Below are positions 31,514-41,199 of a stretch of 64,000 bases of DNA, in pieces (within the stretch, counting starts at the first letter, position 1; the number at the start of each line of letters is the position of its first letter). The stretch covers positions 62,001 through 126,000 of the forward strand of contig JAHDVF020001564.1 in assembly GCA_022606425.2 (NCBI GenBank). Reading direction: 5' to 3'. The translations under genes were made by a program, and so were the position numbers. The notes under the pieces are model-generated. The model was not told the DNA's origin. It ran no database searches and saw only the letters and a program-made list of their open reading frames with translations. This DNA is from Lepidostoma basale. Taxonomy: Eukaryota; Arthropoda; Insecta; Trichoptera; Lepidostomatidae.

Positions 31514-31789
31514 TAGAAATTCGGCTATTCATAACTTAGAATATATTAAGAAATGGCGAAAAAGAAAAAATATAAGTAGATTATGAAAGATAATAATATA
31601 TCTATGAAATCAGAAGAAAAAATTAAATCCGAATCTAAATAACTCAGAAGAAAAAATAATACAAGATATAAGTAACAAAGAGAACCTAGACTCAAAAAGA
31701 CAAGACAACAAATAAATACAATAAAGCAAGAGAATAAAACAAAGTTAGGTACAACCGAGTACCTAGTTGTGTAGTGTGTAAGTGTGTAT

Positions 31790-31880
31790 TTAGCTTCTAC
31801 TTGACGATACCCATCTCTCATGCGTTCCCGATATTATGTTGTATGTATATAATATACTCAATAGATGCCTTAAACATTTA
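31790..31880 (+). mobile_element. Jockey-type LINE 3' UTR fragment
   Basis: GATATTATGTTGTATGTATA and AGATGCCTTAAACATTTATG. Confidence 0.55.
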
Positions 31881-32095
31881 TGCTCATTCGTTCTACGTGG
31901 TCCCGCAAGAACCATCTTCTTTTCCTGCCCCATCTGACAATATCTTCGGTATTGCAGGTCTCACGTATTACTGTGTTTCTGATTCTGTCCCTCGGTGTTT
32001 TGCCCAGAATAGCGCGGAGTGTCTTCATTTCAGCGGTTCGTAATAGTGCTTTAGTTCTATTTGTGTCAGCCCTCGATTCTATACCATAATTCATT
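31870..32095 (-). mobile_element. LINE fragment (GRPxKRW type)
   Basis: [20 protein letters not shown] and [20 protein letters not shown], then [12 protein letters not shown]. Open over 74 codons; close to the copy at 7244. Confidence 0.85.
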
Positions 32096-32629
32096 ATTTT
32101 TTTTCTTATTAATTCGATTTAATATGGGAGTATCGTGAGAAGACTCATTATTGACATGAGTTCCTTTAAACGTGAGAAGACTCATTATGGTATGAGTTCC
32201 TTTAAACACTATTTTTGACATGAGTTATTTTAAACATTATTATAACTAGTATATATACTTATTGTAGATTGTGAAAAATTATACATAAACTTACTTAAAA
32301 CTAACTTAACTAAACAATCGAGCAAATAACAAATTATGGCAAGAAGAAATTACATTCAAATTGAAGTTTTTTTTAAAAGTTAAATATAAATTACTAAGAT
32401 AATACCTCTATTGGAGAGAGAAATTAACAAATATATTAATTCTCGGTTTGAAACAGAAAACAGGGAGAGTTTTGAAAAATATCACGAAATAATTTATTAT
32501 GGGTCTGACACATGTCTTATATATTCGCACATTGCTTTCCACTCGCATATGCTTGTGCTTCCATGCGGTGCCCACACCAGTGCACTAAATTCCATCCGAC
32601 TTCTTACCAAAGAGTTATTCAATAACTTC
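32096..32629. other. AT-rich sequence without clear features
   Basis: Contains a short doubled phrase, GTGAGAAGACTCATTAT, at 32129 and 32170. No gene seen. Confidence 0.4.
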
Positions 32630-32730
32630 AGGACTTTTGAATTATTATGTTGTATGTATATAATATTTTACCTGTACTCACATTTATGCTGTTTTTAATG
32701 TCTGTAGAGTAAATAAACTGATTTGGTTTG
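32630..32730 (+). mobile_element. Jockey-type LINE 3' end
   Basis: ATATTTTACCTGTACTCACA and TAAATAAACTGATTTGGTTT mark the 3' terminus. Confidence 0.6.
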
Positions 32731-32904
32731 ATTTTTCAAAGTACGAAATTTAAAATTTTTGGATAATATAATTAATTGTTAAATTTTAAATGATTTTGGT
32801 AAAGAGACACCTCAAATAATCTAAATAAATCTTTGGCTAAATCCATTGGGTCGCCAATAAATCAGAAATCAAAACTTTTCTTTCTTATACAGGAGTGTTT
32901 GGAA

Positions 32905-33325
32905 ATGTGTTGACGACAACAACAACATTGGCGCTACAGCCCACTACGGGTCCCGGCCTCCTCCAGAATTCTTCGCCACTCTCCCTGGTCCATCGCCCGC
33001 ATTCTCCAGTTTGTAACACCCTTCCACACCATCCATCCACCTCAGTTTTGGTCTTCCTACACTTCGTTTGCCATCTGGTCGTATATTGAGAACCTTTCCT
33101 GGGATTCGATCTTCCATTCTCTGGAGGTGTCCCAACTATCTAAGATGCTGTATTTTTATAAACTTCACTATGTTAGGCTCGTTGTAAAGCTCTCCACCTT
33201 CACAGAGAGGCCCAAAGATTTTTTATCAACACCTTCTTTTCAGAAAACAGCGCATTTTCGTCCCTTTTGTTCAGTACCCAACTCCGCATCATAAACAAGA
33301 ACTGGTCTCAGCAATGTCAACTTTA
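32905..33325 (-). mobile_element. LINE-H C-terminal fragment
   Basis: Minus strand: FGPLCEGGELYNEPNIVKFI, LGHLQRMEDRIPGKVLNIRP and GRPKLRWMDGVEG. Confidence 0.82.
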
Positions 33326-33622
33326 CTTACTTAGACAGCCGTTGTCGTCCACTGCTGGACATAGGCCTCCCCCATACTTCTCCACATATCGCTATCTTGT
33401 GCCTTTTGCATCCAATCGCCAGCAATTCTCCTAATGTCATCAGACCATCGTGTGGGGGAGTCTCCCTCTGTTTCATTTGTCTTCGCGGGGTCTCCACTCT
33501 ACCACCCTTCTGGTCCATCTATCGTCTACCAATCTGGCAACATGTCCTGCAAATGACCATTTAAGCTTCGCTACCCTTGCGACGACATCTGTTACTCCCG
33601 ACCTTCTACGTATTTCAGTATT

Positions 33623-34232
33623 ATTAATTGTTGAGGTTTTAGTTTTGTAAAACTCCATTATAATAATTATAATAATAAACGTGAATGTTTAATGGTTTTA
33701 CTTTGTTTTTTATTCATATAATCACTTATACAAATATCAGTTACAAATTTGTTTCGCCTTGCGAGGGCATTTTCAAACTGAACCTAGTCGCCAAACAATG
33801 TGTCCTTATATTGATTTTAGAGAAATTAGGGTGGGGGAAAGAATTTATATAATGCAAATCGAAGGGGCCATTACACTAAACAATTTGAGGTTTTTCCAGG
33901 AACTGATTAGCCATTTGAAGAATTTATATAATGTTAGTAGATGGGGTCATTAAACTAAACAATTAAGATTTTTCTAGGAACCAATGGGTTATTTGGACCT
34001 AGAGAGATTAAATTTATTAAATAGGTGTGTACTTGATTGGGGTACCAGCTCTGTAACAATCCATTTTTATGTTCGTTGTGTTTTTGGGTAACACCGTGTG
34101 ATTTGGTAAACTCCTTAATCGTTATTACAAACAATAAATTAAACAAAGTGTTTATATATGTTTGTATAAGTGATTATATGAATAAAAAACAAAGTAAAAC
34201 CATTAAACATTCACGTTTATTATTATAATTAT
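33623..34232. mobile_element. Hammerhead fold-back element, copy 1
   Basis: Flanked by exact 12-bp duplications TATTTCAGTATT (33611-33622, 34233-34244). Perfect inverted arms of about 75 bp (AAACGTGAATGTTTAATGGT inside). One hammerhead-like motif at 33734-33783. No protein is encoded. Confidence 0.9.
33734..33783 (-). ncRNA. Hammerhead-like motif of the fold-back element
   Basis: Minus strand: stem I TCAGT/ACTGA, core TTGAAAA, extra T, stem GCC/GGC, GAAAC, then the palindrome ACAAATTTGT ending GTA. Helices pair; C3 and G8 are replaced, so cleavage is unlikely. Confidence 0.45.
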
Positions 34233-34368
34233 TATTTCAGTATTTCTTATCCGTTCTGAGAATCAGAGTCTTACGTGTAGCATGGCTCTTTCGTGTTTCC
34301 TCAGTGCTACACGGAGTCTCCTTATGGTCGATTTGGTGAGGGTTAGCGTTTCTGCTCCATATGTCAGT

Positions 34369-34407
34369 ACTGGAAGTACGCATGTATGATCAATGCGTAC
34401 TTCCAGT
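34369..34407. repeat. Hairpin, 15-bp perfect arms
   Basis: ACTGGAAGTACGCAT and its reverse complement around a 9-base loop, inside the LINE-W copy. Confidence 0.9.
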
Positions 34408-34482
34408 AATGTTTTGTACAGTCTTATTTATTTTGCATTTGCAATTGCCTCGACGTATTCCCACTCCTGCCTATCGATTACG

Positions 34483-35170
34483 CTGTGCAATGTGTTTGAT
34501 TAGTTATTTTTGACAGTTTTTTCTACTCACAACATACTTTTAAAGGATATTTGATATCAGTAATGAATTTAATCCAGTTTCCTCTGTTCTTCTTGAATAG
34601 AAATATCGTTTTACCTTTCCCGATTGGACAGGGAGTAGCCAGTTCCAAGTTCAATACGAACACCGCCGCTGCACTGCCTTTATGGTACACCAGACCGGAG
34701 TGCCTCGATTTGATGATGATTTGCATCAAACCGGAGTACGGTTCTTGCACTATCTGTGTAAATAGCTGTGCAATGTGTTTGATTAGTTATTTTTGACAGT
34801 TTTTTCTACTCACAACATCCTTTAAAGGATATTTGATATCAGTAATGAATTTAATCCAGTTTCCTCTGTTTTTCTTGAACAGAAATATCGTTTTACCTTT
34901 CCCAATGTCGGGACTCTTATGAAACGATACCGTTTAAGGGATTCCGCTGCGATTGGACAGGGAGTAACCAGTTTCCATTTCAATACGAACACCTCCGCTT
35001 TAGTCGGCAAGTCTGTACTGCCTTTATGGTACACCAGACTGGAGTGCCTCGATTTGATGATGATTTGCATCAAACCGGAGTAATGTTCTTGCACTATCGC
35101 AATATCAATTTTGGCTATAATTATGTTCCTGATGGACCGGATCCGGAACGAGTCATAATCCTTAATCACC
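34483..35170 (-). mobile_element. LINE endonuclease region, tandemly duplicated
   Basis: Minus strand: IAKIDIAIVQEHYSGLMQII, as at the start of an R1-type endonuclease. The stretch starting GCTGTGCAATGTGTTTGATT occurs at 34483 and again at 34767. The second copy has about 60 extra bases. Confidence 0.7.
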
Positions 35171-35760
35171 TTGGCCCTGTATGCGGCGACGTACCTCTGT
35201 TAGTGCGGGCACTCCTCATCTCCTGGCACATTCACGGATGATTCAGCTGTCATTTTCGCTCGCCGCCTTTTTGCAGGTGACCGCTTGTGCTTATCTCCGC
35301 AGTGCCAACAAGCTCTTCGCTCCTACAGTGGGTGGAATCATGTCCGCAGGACAGACTCTGCAAGGTGCTCTGCTACGTGGGCCCTGACATACCCCACATT
35401 TAATGTGTGCTCATCCATGATGAGTCTGAATATTGGCAGCCCGACAGAGGATGGTACATTTTCTTTTCTTTTCGTTGTGGAATCCCACGAAGAAGAGGAC
35501 CAAAACCACCTCCTCCTTCAGGGTCTCCACAATGAGTCTATTAAGGGAACTGTTTTATGCGAAGAGGGCTGAGACAATGTCTTCCTTGAACATCATTGCA
35601 TATTTTCTTTTAATTATGGTGCGAGGGTGGAGTTTCACCTCCTCTGGTGCTCCATTAACACTTCATTTTATTGCGTCTTTATAGATGCAGCACTCTCCCG
35701 AGGTCTGATTCCGGATCCATGACACAACACGTTTATGTTTTTTTTTTATGATCTTCTCGA
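35171..35760 (-). mobile_element. R1-type LINE ORF1 region, decayed
   Basis: Minus strand includes a partial zinc-knuckle-like CWHCGDKHKRSP and a Glu/Lys-rich stretch with stops. Confidence 0.5.
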
Positions 35761-35779
35761 TCGCCTCACCGGTCATTGT

Positions 35780-36400
35780 CTCCTTTCCGGAGATTTATTT
35801 ATTTTTTATTTATTTATTTATATAATACGCAAATGAGACACGACAAACGAAAAACATTTTGGTGACTCATTTGGACACAAAACGGTGAAACCAAAAAATT
35901 ATACATATCAGAAGGAACCCAAATATGTTGACGTCAGTGAGGCAGTACTCTTTCCAGAATTCGTAATATTTTTTTTTTATGAACACTGCCTCACTGACAC
36001 TGAAAATGTCCAAATCCGAGACGATTAGATTCAACGTCCGAATTGCTCTTCTTACTGGCATAAACAAAGGCAGGTTGGTTCTGCGTGACGGAGCAAATAA
36101 CAATTGATATCGGCAGGTAATTATCAGGAACAAAAAGACCTGTTTGTTTCAGAACATAGGGGTTCTGAATAGAGACCCGAATCAGCTTGAAAAAATGCGT
36201 TGCCATAAATCCTTCTCTCCTCAATTCGAGAGTTATACCCTAGCATACCCAAGAGAAATGTCGTTGGATAGAGCAAAGGATATACCCCGTACTCTCTCAT
36301 GTAGAGGGTTCTCAAGATTTTTTTTGGAAACATCACATGTGTGCCCATGACCAGTGTGTGCCTGATTTAGGGCTCACACGGGCAGAAACTGTTTGGCTCC
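35780..36400 (-). mobile_element. Jockey/CR1-like LINE C-terminal part
   Basis: LYMREYGVYPLLYPTTFLLG, MLGYNS, then LLFAPSRRTNLPLFMPVRRA and IRTLNLIVSDLDIF. Frameshifts at about 36.0 and 36.2 kb. The far end has TTTA repeats. Confidence 0.85.
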
Positions 36401-36556
36401 CAGGGGTGGGTCTGCTGGGATCGCAGTTGCCACAGCGTAAACTCATTATTGTCGTTAAGGAGGTAATGTTAGTTTGCTTGTTAATGAGTTGAATGTTGGA
36501 ATGAACAAAATTATAAATAAAACACTTGTTTTTTACCATTTGAGTATTATATGTTA

Positions 36557-36600
36557 AACGACTAGTTTCGGAAGCTACAGATGCTTCCATCTGCAGGTTT
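36557..36600 (-). ncRNA. Hammerhead-like motif, A6 changed
   Basis: Minus strand: CTGCAGA, extra T, stem GGAAGC/GCTTCC, GAAAC, TA, GTC. The 6-bp stem is perfect; core A6 is C. Confidence 0.5.
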
Positions 36601-36653
36601 CAATATAAACTAAAGCATTAATATCACATATAATAATTATCTGTACTGATAGA

Positions 36654-36669
36654 GGGGGGGGGGGGGGGG
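36654..36669. repeat. Poly-G run of 16
   Basis: Sixteen G in a row next to the ATCAAA-repeat tail of the antisense jockey-type LINE. The length may be an assembly error. Confidence 0.9.
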
Positions 36670-37400
36670 ATTATCAAATCAAAATCAAAATCAAATCAGT
36701 TTATTAACTTAAAAGACATTTCAAACAGGAAAATGTTTAAGGCATCTATTAAGTACAGGTAAAATATTATAAAAATACAACAAAGTACCAGGAACGCATT
36801 AGAGAGGGTTCGACATTAGGAAGACAAGATACTTTCTAAAGTCAAGAGTATTTGTCCCCTGAACGTACCTTCACTAATATAAAAGACGTCGATCTCCGAG
36901 GAGACCGCGTTCAGCAAACTAATTGCTCTTCCCACCGGTGTCACCAGAGACAGATTGGTTCTGGCGGCCGGTAGGTAAAACAATCTGTGCTGTCGCTGTT
37001 TTTGAGTTTATGTGAGTTAAATGAGTGATTTGTATCTATTATATGATTTGCAAATTCAGAATAATAATTGGTAACAAGACCGCTACAATGTTCTTTTATT
37101 CTTATTCTTCTTAGAAAGATCATTCGATGAGTTTCAACTGTGTTGAAATCCAACATTCCTGAGGAGTACAAAAAAGTATAGTAGTTATACTCCCTGAGGT
37201 ATAAATATCTCAAAAATCTTTCTGGATCCTTTCTAGTTCTTTCTCTGGGGTCCCAAATGATGGAGCAGTACTCCAAATTACTACGAACCAGCGCTTCATA
37301 CAGTCGACGAATCACCGTTGTGTTGGAAAAAGATCTTGCGTTTCGTAGAACAAAACCAAGCACTTTGTTGGCTCGCGTGATAACATTTGATACATGTAAT
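36670..37400 (-). mobile_element. Jockey/CR1-like LINE, 3' half with tail
   Basis: Tail of ATCAAA units at 36674-36700 is followed by the 3' UTR. Then on the minus strand [60 protein letters not shown] and MLDFNTVETHR. Confidence 0.88.
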
Positions 37401-37436
37401 TAAAATGCGAAGTATTATCTACTAAGGGAGAATGAG

Positions 37437-37745
37437 TTTTGTCCTGTCACACCTCTATGGTGCATAGGGCCTCAAGGAACCTTCTCCACCCGACTCTGTC
37501 GCATGCCTGATGCCTAACATCATCCCAAGTGAGGCCTGCTGCCTTGACCTCGTCCTGCAGGGCTCTTTTCCAGGTGGCTCTAGGTCTACCTAGCTTCCAC
37601 TTTCCCCCCATAGGGGACCAGTCTAGTGCGCCCTGACCGATGCAGGCTGGGTTCCGTCTCAGGGTGTGACCAATCCACAGCCATTTGCGTCTAGCGACTT
37701 GTTCTCTGATTGGCTTTTAGCCTGCCATGGTCCAGAGAACGGCAT
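37437..37745 (-). mobile_element. LINE-M C-terminal fragment
   Basis: Reverse copy of the sequence at 3900-4190, about the same length and equally decayed (TGCATAGGGCCTCAAGGAAC). Confidence 0.8.
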
Positions 37746-37862
37746 TTGCAGTGGGAATGTGTAGGAATTTGATTATTACCCACTTTAAAAAAATATGTTG
37801 ACTTCCAATGGGCGACCCGATTAAACAAAGATATTGCTCTACCTACAGGCATAACATTCGAA

Positions 37863-38749
37863 TTATTAATTGTTGAGGTTTTTGTTTTGTAAAACTCCAT
37901 TATAATTATTATAATAATAAACGCGGATGTTAAATGGTTTTACTTTGTTTTTTAATTCATATAATTTCTTATACAAATATCAGTTACAAATTTGTTTCGC
38001 CTTGCGAGGGCTTTTTCAAACTGAACCTAGTCGCCAAACAATGTGTCCTTATATTGATTTTAAAGAAATTAGGGTGGGGGAAAGAATTTATAAAATGCAA
38101 ATCGAAGGGGCTATTACACTAAACAATTTGAGGTTTTTCCACGAACTGATTAGCCATTTGAAGAATTTATATAATGTTAGTAGATGGGGCCATTAAACTA
38201 AATAATTAAGATTTTCTAGGAACCAATGGGTTATTTGGACCTAGAGAGATTAAATTTATTATACAGGTGAGTACTTGATTGGGGTGCCAGCTCTGTAAAA
38301 CTCCATTTTAATTCTAATCGTTAGTACAAACAATAAATTAAATTAAAAACAAATAAAAACAGTTAGTAGAGAAATGCAATATGTGACAATACAGATAATT
38401 TAATTTTGATTTCATTTAAATATATTTAGTAATGGTGAGGAGAGGATGTTTGTTTGTTCATTAATAAGCTGAATGTTGGGGTTATTTCAGGTTTTATTAA
38501 TTTCTAATTGTTCTAAAAGATTGAGTCTATATCCTTTCTTTTCAAGATGAAGGGGAATTGGATAAATTCTTTCCCCCACCCTAATTTCTTTAAAATCAAT
38601 ATAAGGACACATTGTTTGGCGACTAGGTTCAGTTTGAAAATGCCCTCGCAAGGCGAAACAAATTTGTAACTGATATTTGTATAAGAAATTATATGAATTA
38701 AAAAACAAAGTAAAACCATTCAACATTCGCGTTTATTATTATAATAATA
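37863..38749. mobile_element. Hammerhead fold-back element, copy 2
   Basis: Flanked by exact 12-bp duplications ATAACATTCGAA (37851-37862, 38750-38761) inside a jockey-type LINE fragment that resumes with GATTAGTTCTGCGGCC. Inverted arms of about 185 bp, nearly identical. A hammerhead-like motif in each arm (37975-38025 and 38626-38675). The phrase GTAAAACTCCATT occurs at the left end and again about 404 bp inside. Confidence 0.9.
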
Positions 38750-38769
38750 ATAACATTCGAAGATTAGTT

Positions 38770-39010
38770 CTGCGGCCTTTCTTGTGACTCTCTTGCTCCA
38801 GTTTCCATTGCTCCTTTCAGTGGATGATGATATGGTCTATTGTTCCTTCAGTTTGTGAGTTGCAAGGGCAGTGCAATGTATTTTTTTTTTGGATCTTTGT
38901 AGATAGGAGAGAGATTTTAACCAGTGAGAATTTGCATGATTTGGAATGAAGATGCTTTTCTTTTCCTCTGCAACTCTTATGCAGGGGAGAGACTTCTTCG
39001 TCCTGCTTCC
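38770..39010 (-). mobile_element. R1-type LINE C-terminal fragment
   Basis: Minus strand: LHCPCNSQTEGTIDHIIIHC, the Cys/His motif near the end of R1-clade ORF2. Confidence 0.7.
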
Positions 39011-39490
39011 CGTGGCCTTCTTCAGTATAAATCAAATCAGTTTAATATCTCAACAGACATTACAAACAATATTAAAGTCTATTGAGTACATATACAATAT
39101 AATACCAGGGTCGCATGATAGATGGTTCGACATTAGGAAGACAAGATACTCTCAAGAGTATTTGTCTTCTGAACGTAATTTTACTAATATAAAAGGTACC
39201 GATCTCCGAGGAGACGGCGTTCAGGAGACTAATTGCTCTTCCCACCGGTGTCACCAGAGGCGCGTTGGTTCTTGAAATATCCCCTGATTAATCTAAAGGG
39301 ATGGGTTATGAAATGCCCAACATTTCTGAAAATAAATTCACAGAATACATATATGTTTTCTAACAGCATGTTCATGCGATCTTGGATTATGCTTTTCGCG
39401 TAGCTGAGAGGAAACTTGGAGTAGAGCTTGGTCGTTTTAACTAATTTACTAACAACTCTCCTGAGTGATAACTTATTAAACTCAGTCAAT
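39010..39490 (-). mobile_element. Jockey/CR1-like LINE 3' part
   Basis: 3' UTR, then MTPVGRAISLLN and MTEFNKLSLRRVVSKLVKTT on the minus strand. Confidence 0.75.
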
Positions 39491-39494
39491 TGTC

Positions 39495-39890
39495 TGGATT
39501 AGTGTTGTTCACTGAATGTGATCATCCTCCTTTCAATCTTCCCTATTACTATTGACTACTGGTGAACTCGCGGGCAGGGTTGTTGCTCTCTGGGTGGGCG
39601 CTCTTTCCTTCTGCAGGCGAGGGAACTTAGTTCTATAAAAAGGGTCCTAGATTCAGCATACTCTTTTGAGGTCTGAAGTGTCACGGCCTGGTTAATTCAC
39701 CCCTCTCAATTAATTCATCTGCTTATTTGATTACTTAGCTAAAGAGATTTTTTTTCCATGTGCAGCGGGTATTCAATGACTTGCTTTTTTTGTTGCTATC
39801 TAGTCCCGGGCACCCGTAAATTTAAATATGTCCATGAATATAAAGAATGATGATATTTATCCGTGGATGGATAATGTGAATAGACTTTTT
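39495..39890 (+). promoter_or_regulatory. Possible solo LTR or promoter fragment
   Basis: Low-repeat stretch with TATAAAA at 39634 and ATTCAGCATACTC about 20 bases on, like an LTR promoter and initiator. Ends not defined. No internal retroviral-type domain. Confidence 0.3.
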
Positions 39891-39974
39891 TTTTTGTATA
39901 CGACAGGTCTTTAGAACCCTATTACCGTATACATTATTACATACATACAAAAATACATGTTAAAATAAAACAAT

Positions 39975-40370
39975 TGTATGTACAAAATATTAGCAATTGT
40001 GGTATGTACCTATATGTTCCTTAAAGGACGTATAGGTCATTTGGAGAATGTCCACATCGACTGACACCTCATTCAAGAGCACCATACCCCGGGTCATTGT
40101 ATGCTGCGCCAAGACTACGTTCTGCTATGCGGTATGCACAACAGATCGTGTCTTCTGGCGCGAGCATACCTTTCCGATGCATTGAGGCCATAACACTCTA
40201 AGAGGTATGGGCTATCAATGAGGTTACGGAGTATTTTAAATCCTAAGATCATCAATGTACCTTTTCTTCTTGATTCGAGACTGCGATACTCTGTGTTAAC
40301 GGAACTCTGTGACATACCGGTATTATAAAGCATATATGCATTGCCTATGTGTAATCCATTCGAAGGATCA
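39975..40370 (-). mobile_element. LINE C-terminal fragment
   Basis: TEYRSLESRRKGTLMILGFK and YARARRHDLLCIPHSRT, then MTRGMVLLNEVS on the minus strand. Same module type as LLFAPSRRTN at 36 kb. Confidence 0.75.
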
Positions 40371-40639
40371 TAGACAGCTCTTATTTACGCCATATGCCCC
40401 ATAAATATATTTTTTTGGTTGAGTTGTGTGTTCTGTATTACTCCTTGATTTTTAAGTATCAAGGTGTTGTGATCTGTATTTTTAGTGATTCTGTGTGCGA
40501 GTTTAACTAAATGTGTGTTAGTGTGCCTGTCTTGTGGTTCCATGGGCTATCTAATTAGCATCCCGACATTCGTCTTACAACTGAATGAACCATGGAAAAC
40601 CTCAGTTGGGACGCGGCGTACCTTGTGGAGATATGCATA
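40371..40639. other. Unassigned sequence beside an R1-type LINE
   Basis: Probably the 3' UTR of the next element. I see nothing specific. Confidence 0.35.
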
Positions 40640-41160
40640 TTTATTTATTGGCTGCGGGCAACTCATCCATCACTGTGGTTGCGAAGTCAGCGAAACTATG
40701 TAGTGTATTTTTGTGGCGGAGGATGGCTGGGAGGTCTGTGATGTGAATGTCACGCCGTTGTTTCCATCGCCGTTGTTTCCATCGCCGTTGTTTCCTTTCC
40801 TTCTCCAGTTTCCATCTCTCTCGCGCGTAGGCGTGACAGTGCATCATGATATGTTCTATGGTTTGATGACTTTGTGAATCACATGGGCAGTGAGGTGAGT
40901 CTTTGAGTTTGAACCTCATATGCCCTGTTGGTTCCTCGGCCGCTTGCTGGGAGCAAAGACGCGGTCTTCTCTTCACCTGCCCTGGAGTGGCATGGCATTG
41001 AAAACGCTTAGGAAAAAAAGGAAGGGACTCACCGACCGGGCTGTCTGCTATGTCAAGGGCCATGGTACACTAGACCTCTTCTACTCTTCCACACTTGGAT
41101 TCCACAGCAATTAACTTTCGCTATCCTTTCTCACAATTTCTTCACTTCGAGCTAATAGAG
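40640..41160 (-). mobile_element. R1-type LINE C-terminal fragment
   Basis: Minus strand: SPHCPCDSQSHQTIEHIMMH and CHAYARERWKLEKERKQRRW, with a threefold RRWKQ repeat. 140 codons open. Confidence 0.8.
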
Positions 41161-41199
41161 CTAGGGGGCGGTTGACGGTTGATTGAAGTTTGAATTATC

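Larger units (their letters stand above)
33330..34440 (-). mobile_element. LINE-W C-terminus, host of the fold-back element
   Basis: Minus strand: SERIRNTEIRRRSGVTDVVA, KLKWSFAGHVARLVDDRWTR and VVEWRPRED. The reading frame is continuous only if the element at 33623-34232 and one 12-bp copy are removed. Confidence 0.85.

Noticed and set aside
33759..33953. Repeated 64-codon ORF also seen at 37927-38196
   Set aside because: It recurs only because the fold-back element recurs; the frame runs through the inverted arm and is not conserved as protein.
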